From: Litorimonas sp046250185
GTDB lineage: Bacteria; Pseudomonadota; Alphaproteobacteria; Caulobacterales; Maricaulaceae
NCBI RefSeq assembly: GCF_046250185.1
Contig: NZ_CP176469.1
Reading direction: 5' to 3' (one strand)
Length of the DNA: 64,000 nt
In this document: one piece after another, positions 7,824-16,045 of the stretch
Layout of the letters: each line of letters begins with the position of its first letter
Numbering within the stretch: position 1 is the stretch's first letter
Program-made: the position numbers and the translations under genes
Notes under the pieces: model-generated
What the model saw: only the letters and a program-made list of their open reading frames with translations
What the model was told of the DNA's origin: nothing
The model's database searches: none

Positions 7824-8987
7824 ATGACACGATCTCGCCTTGTCTCTTTATTGGCTGTTTTGGCCACGAGTGCATTCACCACGACAGCTATGGCTGGGCC
7901 GTCCCAATTACCGTCGCTTGTGCCTGCCAACCCTAATGCGGGGGAATGTTACGCCCGAGTGAAAATTCCCGCTCAATACACAACTTCCCGCGAGGCCTAT
8001 GTCAGCGACCAAGCGCACACCCAACTGCAAGTCAGGCAAGCGCGTCTGCAAGCCCGTCAAGAGGCCGTGATGACAAAGGATGCGCATACGCGTTACCACG
8101 TACGGCAGCCGCGCTTTCAAACGGTGACAGATCAAATTTTGGTGCGCCCCGCCTATGACAAGCTCTCCGTGACGCCGCCGCAGTTTCAAACGATACAGGA
8201 GAATATCCAGACCTCAGCGCCAACTCTGGTCTGGAAAAAAGGGAACCCAGCTGCGTTGCGCGCGCAGGGATACCGTATTCATTCAACCGCGCAAAGCGGC
8301 GGTTATGGCGCCAATGTGGGGGGCAGTGATATGGCTGCCTTTTACGGTGCGGGACTTGGCGGGCAGCGATGTGGAGAGGGCTGTGAGATTTGGTGTTTGG
8401 TCGAAGAACCGGGCGAGAGCCGTTCGATCACCCGCCGAGTCATGAGCAACCCTGGCGGCGTTCAGCGCACGCCTGTGCCCGCCAAGTTCCAAACGATCAC
8501 CAAGCAAAAGCTCGCAGATCCAGGCGGTGTAGAAGAGATCTTCGTGCCTGCTGAGTTCCGCACGGTCACGGTGGAAGACATCGTTGAGCCCGCCCGCGTT
8601 AGCGAAGTGCCAGTGCCCGATAGCTACGCCACCGTGGAAACGCGGCAGATGGTTTCACCCGAACGCTATGAATGGCGGCGTGTTTTATGTGCGCCGGGCA
8701 CGGGCAATTTTGGCACAGAAAATTTTGGCACAGGCAATTTTGACACAAGTAATTTGGACACGGGCAGCGGTCAGTCTGGGCAGCATAGCCAAAGCCATTA
8801 TAGCGCACCAACTTACAGCTCACATACGCAGTCACAATATTCAGGCCAGAACGCGACTCACAATACTTACTCCGAAGGCACGCAATATAATTATCAGTCA
8901 GGCTATTACGGCACGGACAATTATCCCGCCTATCAACGCACCCCTCGCGCACCCCTCGCGCACCCTATCGTACGCGGCGATAAGTGA
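7824..8987 (+). CDS. Secreted repeat protein of unknown function
   Basis: 387 residues from ATG 7824, chosen because AAAGGAG lies 7 bp upstream and it yields a signal peptide (ATSAFTTTAMA, cleavage ~26). The open frame extends upstream to 7641, but that part overlaps the VanZ-like gene. The mature protein contains about six degenerate repeats of the form P-x-x-[FY]-x-T-[IV] followed by a conserved Pro ~10 residues later (RFQTVTDQI, QFQTIQENI, KFQTITKQK, EFRTVTVED, SYATVETRQ). A Cys pair (GEGCEIWCLVEEPG) is followed by a Ser/Tyr/Asn-rich C-terminus. No known enzyme motif is seen. A cell-envelope structural role is a guess. Confidence 0.75.
   Translation: MTRSRLVSLLAVLATSAFTTTAMAGPSQLPSLVPANPNAGECYARVKIPAQYTTSREAYVSDQAHTQLQVRQARLQARQEAVMTKDAHTRYHVRQPRFQTVTDQILVRPAYDKLSVTPPQFQTIQENIQTSAPTLVWKKGNPAALRAQGYRIHSTAQSGGYGANVGGSDMAAFYGAGLGGQRCGEGCEIWCLVEEPGESRSITRRVMSNPGGVQRTPVPAKFQTITKQKLADPGGVEEIFVPAEFRTVTVEDIVEPARVSEVPVPDSYATVETRQMVSPERYEWRRVLCAPGTGNFGTENFGTGNFDTSNLDTGSGQSGQHSQSHYSAPTYSSHTQSQYSGQNATHNTYSEGTQYNYQSGYYGTDNYPAYQRTPRAPLAHPIVRGDK
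8700..8765 (+). repeat. 15-bp tandem coding repeats (NFGT units)
   Basis: Four successive 15-bp units resembling ggcaattttggcaca encode a GNFGT/ENFGT/GNFDT/SNLDT series in the secreted repeat protein. A 12-bp direct duplication (cccctcgcgcac) also occurs at about 8941-8964 near the stop. Confidence 0.7.
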
Positions 8988-9008
8988 CGCAAATTAATTA
9001 ACCCATTA

Positions 9009-9048
9009 AAAAACCCGCCTTCTGATAAAACAGAGAGCGGGTTTTTTT
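9009..9048. terminator. Bidirectional Rho-independent terminator
   Basis: Stem AACCCGC-TTCTG pairs with CAGAG-GCGGGTT around an ATAAAA loop. It is flanked by A-run and T-run on opposite sides, so it can end both the secreted repeat protein (+) and the symporter gene (-). Confidence 0.85.
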
Positions 9049-9067
9049 ATTTAATTAATTATCGGGA

Positions 9068-10558
9068 CTAACGCCCATCAGGCCCGGGCGGCATGTCGTC
9101 TTGATCAATCAGACCGTCGCTTGCGATTTTATCTTTATCAAAATATTCACGCGCCAGTTTGAACACAACGGGCGATAGCACGATCAGTGCGATCAAGTTC
9201 GGCGCCGCCATCAGGCCCGTCAAACTATCCGCGATGAGCCAGAACGTATTGACCACCAGATTATCTTCGCCTGTTTCAAATGACATCGCGAATGTGCTGG
9301 CAAAGACGGCCGCAATCCACGCGACGCGGAAAAACGGAATGGATTTTTCCTTGAAGATAAAGGCCGCGCACCGCTCGCCGTAATAACTCCAACCAATGAT
9401 TGTGGTGAAGGCAAAGATACACAGACAGATGGTGACGATGTCTGCGCCGAACCCGACGAGTGTTGAGTCAAATGCCGCCGCTGTCAGCGGCACACCCGTC
9501 TCGCAGCCCACAGGCGTGGTGCCAGATTCGAGGATGGACAAGATACCCGGTGATGCCAGACAATCAGCGGATACCACGCCGGACGTCAAAATGACGAGCG
9601 CCGTGATCGTGCAGATAATCAGCGTATCAATGATCGTGCCGAGCATAGCGATGATGCCTTGATTGACGGGATCATTATTTTGCGCTGCCGCATGGGCGAT
9701 AGGGGCAGAGCCTTGGCCCGCCTCGTTCGAGAACAGCCCGCGCGCGACACCCTTTTGCATGGCGAGCATCATCAGCCCGATTGTGATGCCTGTGCCTGCG
9801 CCTTGGAGGCCGAATGCGCCTTCAAAGATCAACCCAAAAGCGGCGGGCACGGCTGTGACATTCGCGGCAATCACGATCAAAGCTGCAGATAAATAAATCA
9901 CAGCCATGAACGGTACGAGCTTTGACGCGACCGCACCAATGCGCTTGATTCCGCCAAAAATCACACCCGCCACAAGCAGTGACAAGATCACCGCGACGAT
10001 GCGCGGATCGAAATTATATTCACTCTTCAGGGCATCCGCGATGGAGTTTGCTTGCACCGCATTGCCTGTCGAAAGCGAGCCGATAATGCCAAATAACGCG
10101 AAGGCGACCGCGAGCCACATCCATTTCGGGCCGAGGCCGTTTTTAATATAATACATTGGGCCGCCGACACGATTGCCATTGGCGTCAATCTCGCGGTAGC
10201 GCACGGCCAGCACGCCTTCGCCGAATTTCGTCGCCGTACCGAGGATCGCGGTGACCCACATCCAGAAAACCGCGCCCGGGCCACCAATCGCGATCGCTGC
10301 TGCTACCCCTGCGATATTGCCTGTGCCGACGGTTGAGGACAGCGCCGTCATCAGCGCCGCAAAGGGCGAAACATCGCCTTCGGCCGCATCCCCGCCGCGC
10401 TTCTTAAACAGCTGACGGAAGCCATACCCAATTTTCGTCAGCGAAATAAACCGCAAGCCCACGGTCAAGAAGAACCCCACACCCAAGAGCAGCACCATCA
10501 TAGGCGGCCCCCACACGAAGTTGTTCAGCGCCTCCATCAATGTATTGAAAGTTTCCAT
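9068..10558 (-). CDS. Sodium:alanine/glycine symporter (AGCS family)
   Basis: 496 residues when started at the ATG at 10558-10556 (METFNTLMEALNNFVWGP), which gives the usual AGCS N-terminus. The longer frame to 10771 overlaps the divergent aminotransferase and is rejected. Around eleven hydrophobic segments are present, and the AGCS signature lies near residues 75-100 (TALSSTVGTGNIAGVAAAIA). GVARGLFSNEAGQGSAPIAHA is the second conserved block. These carriers import alanine or glycine with Na+ across the inner membrane. The divergent neighbour is an aminotransferase acting on amino acids, so amino-acid uptake and transamination may be linked. That link is inference. Confidence 0.9.
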   Translation of the reverse strand: METFNTLMEALNNFVWGPPMMVLLLGVGFFLTVGLRFISLTKIGYGFRQLFKKRGGDAAEGDVSPFAALMTALSSTVGTGNIAGVAAAIAIGGPGAVFWMWVTAILGTATKFGEGVLAVRYREIDANGNRVGGPMYYIKNGLGPKWMWLAVAFALFGIIGSLSTGNAVQANSIADALKSEYNFDPRIVAVILSLLVAGVIFGGIKRIGAVASKLVPFMAVIYLSAALIVIAANVTAVPAAFGLIFEGAFGLQGAGTGITIGLMMLAMQKGVARGLFSNEAGQGSAPIAHAAAQNNDPVNQGIIAMLGTIIDTLIICTITALVILTSGVVSADCLASPGILSILESGTTPVGCETGVPLTAAAFDSTLVGFGADIVTICLCIFAFTTIIGWSYYGERCAAFIFKEKSIPFFRVAWIAAVFASTFAMSFETGEDNLVVNTFWLIADSLTGLMAAPNLIALIVLSPVVFKLAREYFDKDKIASDGLIDQDDMPPGPDGR

Positions 10559-10709
10559 GTGATCCCCGATCAGCCGATTTGAATTTTGGCGACCATAAGA
10601 GGTGCAATGCCCCTCGCCAAGACGAAAATCTGGATTTCTGCGCTTCCAATCGCGCTGCACTTGCGGTAGCTGATAGCTCGATAATTTGCTCAAAAAAGAG
10701 ACTTTGCTC

Positions 10710-11897
10710 ATGTTTGAATATCTCACGCCGCAGCCCAATGATGCGATCATGGCTTTGATGGAAGCTTGCAAGGCCGACCCTAATCCTAAGAAAATCGATC
10801 TCGGCGTGGGGGTCTATAAAGACGCGGCGGGCTCCACCACAATTATGCGGGCGGTCAAAAAAGCGGAAGAGCTGTGGTGGCATGAGGAGCAAACAAAAAC
10901 TTATGTTGGCACAGTCGGCAATGCAGAGTTCCGCCGCCTCATGCTGGATATGATGCTTGGCGAAAATAATCCCGTCTTGGCGCGGACGGCATCTGCGCAA
11001 GCGGCAGGTGGATCGGGCGCGCTGCGCATCGGTGCGGAGATCATTAAGTCCGCTGCGCCAGATGCCACGGTTTGGGTCAGCCGTCCAACATGGGCTAACC
11101 ACATTCCGTTGATCAGTTCCGCAGGCCTCAAAATCGATGACTATCCTTATTACAACCGCGAAACGCTCGGCGTAGATTTCGACGATATGCTTCACCATTT
11201 AGAGCAACATGCCAAGGCGGGCGATGTTGTCTTGCTGCATGGGTGTTGCCACAATCCAACAGGCGCTGACCTCTCGCCCGAAGAATGGGACCGTTTGGCC
11301 GTCTTCCTGACGGAGCAATCGCTGACGCCTTACATCGATCTGGCCTATTTCGGTCTGGGTCGCGGGATGGTTGAGGACACTTACGGCCTGCGTAAAATTC
11401 TGGCCGTGTGTCCCGAAGCGATTTTGGCGGCGAGTTGCTCGAAAAACTTCGCGCTTTACCGCGAGCGGGTCGGGCTTGTGGCCGTTATCTGTAAGGACGA
11501 GGACACGGCCAAGATCGCGCAAAGCCAGCTTGGCTCTATCCAGCGTAAAATTATTTCCATGCCACCCGATCACGGCGCCGCTTTGGTCGCGCGAATTTTG
11601 GGCGATGCTGATTTGCGCAAAATGTGGGTTGAAGAATTAGACGAAATGCGCAACCGCATGCTGGGCCTACGGCAGCTTTTGTCAGAGGCTCTAGATGTCC
11701 AAGGCGGCGAAGTCATGGCGGCGGCGGTGAAGGATCAAAACGGCATGTTCTCGACATTACCAATCTCCAAAGCCCAAGCGGAGAAGCTGCGCTCAGATTA
11801 CTCGATCTATCTCACCAATTCAGGCCGCATCAATATTGCCGGCACCAATACCAGCAATATCCCCCGCTTCGCTGAAGCGCTGTTGGCAGTGTTGTAG
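10710..11897 (+). CDS. Aspartate/aromatic amino acid aminotransferase, class I
   Basis: 395 residues from ATG 10710; the in-frame ATG at 10686 adds 8 residues and lacks a better ribosome site. This is a fold-type I PLP enzyme of the AspC/TyrB branch. The substrate pocket segment DLGVGVYKD occurs at ~30, HGCCHNPTGAD at ~178, the PLP-contacting D210-x-A-Y213 follows, and the Schiff-base lysine is Lys245 in SCSKNFALYRERVG. It transfers amino groups between aspartate or aromatic amino acids and 2-oxoglutarate in the cytoplasm. Specificity between aspartate and aromatic substrates cannot be decided from sequence alone. Confidence 0.9.
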   Translation: MFEYLTPQPNDAIMALMEACKADPNPKKIDLGVGVYKDAAGSTTIMRAVKKAEELWWHEEQTKTYVGTVGNAEFRRLMLDMMLGENNPVLARTASAQAAGGSGALRIGAEIIKSAAPDATVWVSRPTWANHIPLISSAGLKIDDYPYYNRETLGVDFDDMLHHLEQHAKAGDVVLLHGCCHNPTGADLSPEEWDRLAVFLTEQSLTPYIDLAYFGLGRGMVEDTYGLRKILAVCPEAILAASCSKNFALYRERVGLVAVICKDEDTAKIAQSQLGSIQRKIISMPPDHGAALVARILGDADLRKMWVEELDEMRNRMLGLRQLLSEALDVQGGEVMAAAVKDQNGMFSTLPISKAQAEKLRSDYSIYLTNSGRINIAGTNTSNIPRFAEALLAVL

Positions 11898-11899
11898 CC

Positions 11900-13048
11900 C
11901 TAAAACTCAGGCTTAGGATCGCCTTCGCGTTCGGTTCCAATGTCATTGGGAATATCGGTTGGCGGAGCAGGATCTATAACCTCTTGTGGGATGGGATTTG
12001 GTGCGTCGGGCGTCACGTCTTGCGGAATGTCTGGTGTCGGCTTGGGCGTTTCGCGCGGCGGTCTTTTCGGGTCTGTCATATTTTCGCTATCCTGTGATGT
12101 CGGCGCATTTTTTATGGCGTCGAGACTCGTCTCTGCCTGAGATAATATGTCTTCGAGCGTCGAAGGTTGCACGGGCGCGCTCACGGCGGGGGGATTGTCT
12201 TCCGCGGAAGGCTCTGTCATTTGGTCTTCTTGCGGATCATTTTGCGCGTCATCTGGCGCAGTATTTTTGGGCTCTGCGTCAGCAGGGGGGCTGACTTTTG
12301 CAGGTGGATGAGTGCGTGTGGGCACGGCACTCACTCCCGTCACGCAATTCGCATAACCACTATTGCGTATCACCGTCATGCGGCTTTGCAGCGTGCTGGC
12401 ACGACCGCTGACAAATTCGCTCGGCGGATCGATGCGCCATTTATTCGGGCTCGGTAAGACAGCCGCGAGGAGAGCAGCTTCGCGGCGGGTCAGGTCTTTG
12501 GCGGGCTTGCCAAACCTTATCTGCGCGGCTTGCTCGATCCCAAAAATACCGTCACCCCATTCGGCGACGTTAAGGTAAACTTCCATCACGCGGCTCTTGC
12601 CCCACGTCACATCTATCAGCGTTGCAAACCACGCCTCCACCGCTTTGCGAATGTAACCGCCACCATTCCACAGGAAGACATTCTTCGCGGTTTGTTGCGT
12701 GATCGTCGAGCCACCGCGTTTGCGCCCACCTGATTGATTGTCTTCAATAGCGGTCTCAATCGCCGCCCAATCGATCCCGCGATGTTCGCAGAAACGTCCG
12801 TCTTCGCCCGCCATGACGGCTTCGATGATATAGGGCGACATGTCTTCTAGGTTCACCCATTCACGCCGCACATCCTCCCCCGCCCAGCCACGTTGCATCA
12901 TCAAAAATGTCTGCGGCGGATTGATAAAGCGGAGCGCGACCGCGTTGAGATGGACAGCCATCCCGATGAATATAAGTGTCTTCATCGCGCGCCAAAGCCA
13001 GCGCCGCTTTACGGGCTTTTTTGCGCCTGTCTCGTCCGTATTAGTCAA
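11900..13048 (-). CDS. mtgA: Monofunctional peptidoglycan transglycosylase with long Pro-rich tail
   Basis: GT51 glycosyltransferase that polymerises glycan strands from lipid II at the inner membrane. All family motifs are visible: EDGRFCEHRGID, GGSTITQQTAKNVF, KSRVMEVYLNVAEWG and RREAALLAAVLPSP, after one N-terminal membrane segment. The start is uncertain. A TTG at 13048, with GGGGA ~9 bp upstream and overlapping the PPK2 stop, keeps a basic region before the membrane helix. The first ATG is at 12985 and lacks a ribosome site. After the domain, ~140 residues form an acidic, Pro-rich, low-complexity tail not usual in MtgA. It lies immediately downstream of ppk2, so it is probably co-transcribed. 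Confidence 0.85.
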   Translation of the reverse strand: MTNTDETGAKKPVKRRWLWRAMKTLIFIGMAVHLNAVALRFINPPQTFLMMQRGWAGEDVRREWVNLEDMSPYIIEAVMAGEDGRFCEHRGIDWAAIETAIEDNQSGGRKRGGSTITQQTAKNVFLWNGGGYIRKAVEAWFATLIDVTWGKSRVMEVYLNVAEWGDGIFGIEQAAQIRFGKPAKDLTRREAALLAAVLPSPNKWRIDPPSEFVSGRASTLQSRMTVIRNSGYANCVTGVSAVPTRTHPPAKVSPPADAEPKNTAPDDAQNDPQEDQMTEPSAEDNPPAVSAPVQPSTLEDILSQAETSLDAIKNAPTSQDSENMTDPKRPPRETPKPTPDIPQDVTPDAPNPIPQEVIDPAPPTDIPNDIGTEREGDPKPEF

Positions 13049-13853
13049 TGACGAAATCCCCAGGGCGGTAGCCCGGATCAGGATATTCGGGCGCCATTTT
13101 CTCCAATGTCTCTCTGACAATGCCAGAGATGATCGCCCCGCGCGTGCTGCGGCTGTCGGACGGAATGACATACCACGGCGCATGATCCGTGCTTGTGCGC
13201 TGCACCATAGTCTCATAGGCGTCCATAAAGTCGGGCCAGAGCTTGCGGTCTTCGAGGTCGCCCGGGTTAAATTTCCAGCGTTTGCGCGGCACGTCCAGAC
13301 GATCTTGCAAGCGCTCGCCTTGCGTCTCCTTGGAAATATGGAGCATGAATTTTAGCACAGTCGTACCCGTTTCCGTCAGCATCCTTTCAAAGTCATTGAT
13401 CTGCGCATAGCGCTCTTCAATCGTTTTCGCTGAGGCAAATTCGCGGACTTTGACAACCAGTACGTCTTCATAATGGCTGCGATTAAAGACTGTGATCTGC
13501 CCTTTGCGAGGGCAGACATTGTGGATACGCCACAGGAAATCATGGGACAGTTCGATCTTGGACGGAGCTTTGAACGCGGCGACATTGACGTTGAGCGGCG
13601 GCGTGCGGTGGAAGATCGCAGACGTTGTCCCGTCCTTTCCGCTCGTATCCATGCCTTGTAACACGATCAACATGCTGCGGTTTGCCTCGCCGTAAAGTTG
13701 GTGCGCCAAGGGGGCAATCGCTTTGGCGTTGTCTTTGATGACGTCCTTGGCAGCAGACTTATCGGCGTAAATATCCACACGCGTTGGGCAGTCTGCTAGG
13801 GCAAACCCTGTCGCGTCACTGACAAGAAATTCACTTTTCGGATGGTAGGTCAT
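13041..13853 (-). CDS. ppk2: Polyphosphate kinase 2 family protein
   Basis: 270 residues, a single PPK2 domain. The Walker A-like loop is QGMDTSGKDGTT (~67-78). The family blocks PRKGQITVFNRSHYEDVLVV and the lid region RKRWKFNPGDLEDRKLW are present, followed by APWYVIPSDSR. Family members transfer phosphate between polyphosphate and nucleoside mono- or diphosphates. The length and RxWKF pattern suggest the class I/III-like nucleotide-phosphorylating type, but the class cannot be fixed by eye. Its stop overlaps or abuts the mtgA start. It is divergent from the YceI-like lipoprotein gene. Confidence 0.9.
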   Translation of the reverse strand: MTYHPKSEFLVSDATGFALADCPTRVDIYADKSAAKDVIKDNAKAIAPLAHQLYGEANRSMLIVLQGMDTSGKDGTTSAIFHRTPPLNVNVAAFKAPSKIELSHDFLWRIHNVCPRKGQITVFNRSHYEDVLVVKVREFASAKTIEERYAQINDFERMLTETGTTVLKFMLHISKETQGERLQDRLDVPRKRWKFNPGDLEDRKLWPDFMDAYETMVQRTSTDHAPWYVIPSDSRSTRGAIISGIVRETLEKMAPEYPDPGYRPGDFVID

Positions 13854-13931
13854 GGGCTAGCCTTTCGTCGCGGCAAGCGTTTTGATGCGCTGCGCCGTAT
13901 GGAGTTCACACACTGTCTATCAGAGGTCAAA

Positions 13932-14597
13932 ATGCGCGTCATGAAAAGTTTTATTATAGTTGGGACAGCGTTAGGCTTGCTGGCGTGTGGGGCGCAAACA
14001 TCGGCGAATGAGAGCGCCACAGATATGGCAGCAATGCCTGCGAGCGCGGCGGCCGCGACGGCAACAACGCCAGCCTCAGCAAAACGCTCAGCAGAGCGCA
14101 ATGGGAATTGGTTGGTCAACCCGCGCGAGAGTCACATTCGATTCTCGGCTGAACAAGAAGGCAAAACATTTGAGGGCGAGTTCAAACAATTCTTTGCGGT
14201 GATAAATTTCTACCCTAATGACCTGCCTAATTCCTCTGTCGAAGTTACCGTGCCGATTGCATCTATTGAAGCGGGCAGCACGGACCGCAATTCGACTGTG
14301 CCGGGCAAAGTTTGGTTCTCAACCAAAAAATTTCCACAAGCCATGTTCAAAAGTAACGACATCACGCAAACCGCAGAAGGTGCCTATTTGGCCAAAGGCA
14401 CGCTGTCCATGAAAGGCATTGAGAAGCCATTTGATTTACCGTTTGCACTGGACATGAGCAACGGCGCTTTGATGACGTCCCAAGTTACATTGGACCGCAC
14501 AAATTGGACTGTTGGAGAAGCGCCGTGGGACACGGATGAATGGGTCAGCCGCGCGGTCAAACTCGACATTCAAGTCACGGCCAGTAATCCGAATTAG
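13932..14597 (+). CDS. YceI-like domain lipoprotein
   Basis: 221 residues from ATG 13932 (an alternative ATG is at 13941). The signal peptide ends in GLLAC (Cys19), so the protein should be membrane-anchored. An Ala/Thr-rich linker is followed by the YceI lipocalin-like domain: SHIRFSAEQEGKTFEGEF at ~70, SIEAGSTDRN, MFKSNDIT, and LSMKGIEKPFDLPF. YceI proteins bind isoprenoid or other hydrophobic ligands in the periplasm. In some bacteria they are linked to respiratory-chain or polyisoprenoid metabolism. Here the ligand is unknown. No operon partner: the next gene starts 94 bp downstream. Confidence 0.85.
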   Translation: MRVMKSFIIVGTALGLLACGAQTSANESATDMAAMPASAAAATATTPASAKRSAERNGNWLVNPRESHIRFSAEQEGKTFEGEFKQFFAVINFYPNDLPNSSVEVTVPIASIEAGSTDRNSTVPGKVWFSTKKFPQAMFKSNDITQTAEGAYLAKGTLSMKGIEKPFDLPFALDMSNGALMTSQVTLDRTNWTVGEAPWDTDEWVSRAVKLDIQVTASNPN

Positions 14598-14691
14598 GTA
14601 AACACTGTCGCGGAAGTCTAGCTGTAATTTTTTTTGTTTGTTAACCACCTTGTTTTGCAACCGCGTAAGATTTTCGCGCTAAGATTGTCCT

Positions 14692-16041
14692 ATGGGACTG
14701 GGATGCAACTCTTTAATTAATTTGGCGAGCCGCTTTGCGCGGGACACGTCGGGACATATCGGCACGCTCTTTGCGCTGCTTGCGATCCCGCTCATGCTCG
14801 CCATGAGCTTCGCCCTGGATTATGGCAATGCCGAGCGAGAACGCGAACAGATGAAGGCGGCATTAGACGCGGCGGTCATCGCGGCCATCAACAAAAACAA
14901 TCTAAAACCTTCTGAGCGAGAAAAATTTGCGGAAGCATATTTTACTGACAATTATCAAACTGATGAAGACATTAAACTCACGTCCACATCGACAGATAGC
15001 CGTGTGGATTTAATCGCCAATAGCGTATCTCCCGTCACATTAGGCCGCGCCATTGGCACGGAGAATATGAAAATTAGCGCCCACAGCGCCGCTGAAATTG
15101 CGTCTGAAAATACAATCTGCGTTCTGGCCTTGGCGCCAAAGGGCAACGGGATTACATTTCGCGGCAGCTTGAGATTTAACGCTCCGACGTGCTCGGTTCA
15201 ATCAAACTCCACGGACTCATCTGCTATTTCCAGCACGGCGTCAAATGCGCCCGTATCCAAGTCATTCTGCGCGGCAGGCGGCGTGAAAGGTGACTATGAA
15301 CCTTACGGCAAAGGCGATTGCGAGACGATTGAAGACCCCTATATTAACGTGCCGTCCGCGCCGATTGGCGCGTGTGATCTCGGTACAGGTGGATCAGGCG
15401 ATGGTTCGCCTGGCGGATCATTTGAACTGCGGACGACTTTTGCGAGTGTTGGCCTAGGCCTTGACGGGGGCGGTCGTTCACTGAATCGCACGGGCAGCAA
15501 TGTCACCATGCCGCCTGGTACATATTGTGGCGGCCTGACGATTGACGGTAGAAACGTCACATTCCTGCCTGGCGACTACGTCATGTTGGACGGCCCGCTG
15601 ACGCTCACCAACGGTGCGGAAGCGACAGGCGATGGCGTGACATTTAGTTTTGAGGGCGATCAAAGCACATTGCTGATCGAAGAAGGCGCAAGCGCCAATC
15701 TCAAAGCCCCATCTTCAGGCCCGCGGGCGGGATTGGCCTTTATGCAAGGCAGTGGGCGGTTCGGGCCAGGCAATCGAAAAATGCCTGAAGGCATGAACTT
15801 CGTGCGAAGCGGCGGGTCGTTAAAGGTGACGGGCACGCTTTACTTCCCAACACAAGTGATCAATGTACAGGGCAACGGCACGAATATCGGAGCTAATGCG
15901 CCTGCAACCTCCTTCATCGGCTATCAAGTCAATTTCAGAGGTGCGGGTGATGCGCGCGTCAATATTGCCGTGGATCACGTGGCGGCGGGCCTTCCGCCTA
16001 TTTTACCTCGGGCCGCAGACGGCGCTCGTTTGGTCAAATAA
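14692..16041 (+). CDS. TadE/TadG-like pilus assembly-related protein
   Basis: 449 residues. Near the N-terminus is the Tad-type segment RDTSGHIGTLFALLAIPLM, a single membrane helix followed by ALDYGNAEREREQMKAALDAA. This pattern is typical of TadG-like proteins, with most of the protein exported. Unlike classical TadG, the C-terminal half has no obvious von Willebrand domain. It carries Gly/Thr/Asn-rich strand repeats (GGLTIDGRNVTFLPGDYVML) suggestive of a beta-helix. No other tad/cpa genes lie in the window. It is called as an orphan envelope protein of the Tad superfamily. A role in pili is unproven. Confidence 0.7.
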   Translation: MGLGCNSLINLASRFARDTSGHIGTLFALLAIPLMLAMSFALDYGNAEREREQMKAALDAAVIAAINKNNLKPSEREKFAEAYFTDNYQTDEDIKLTSTSTDSRVDLIANSVSPVTLGRAIGTENMKISAHSAAEIASENTICVLALAPKGNGITFRGSLRFNAPTCSVQSNSTDSSAISSTASNAPVSKSFCAAGGVKGDYEPYGKGDCETIEDPYINVPSAPIGACDLGTGGSGDGSPGGSFELRTTFASVGLGLDGGGRSLNRTGSNVTMPPGTYCGGLTIDGRNVTFLPGDYVMLDGPLTLTNGAEATGDGVTFSFEGDQSTLLIEEGASANLKAPSSGPRAGLAFMQGSGRFGPGNRKMPEGMNFVRSGGSLKVTGTLYFPTQVINVQGNGTNIGANAPATSFIGYQVNFRGAGDARVNIAVDHVAAGLPPILPRAADGARLVK

Positions 16042-16045
16042 TTAA

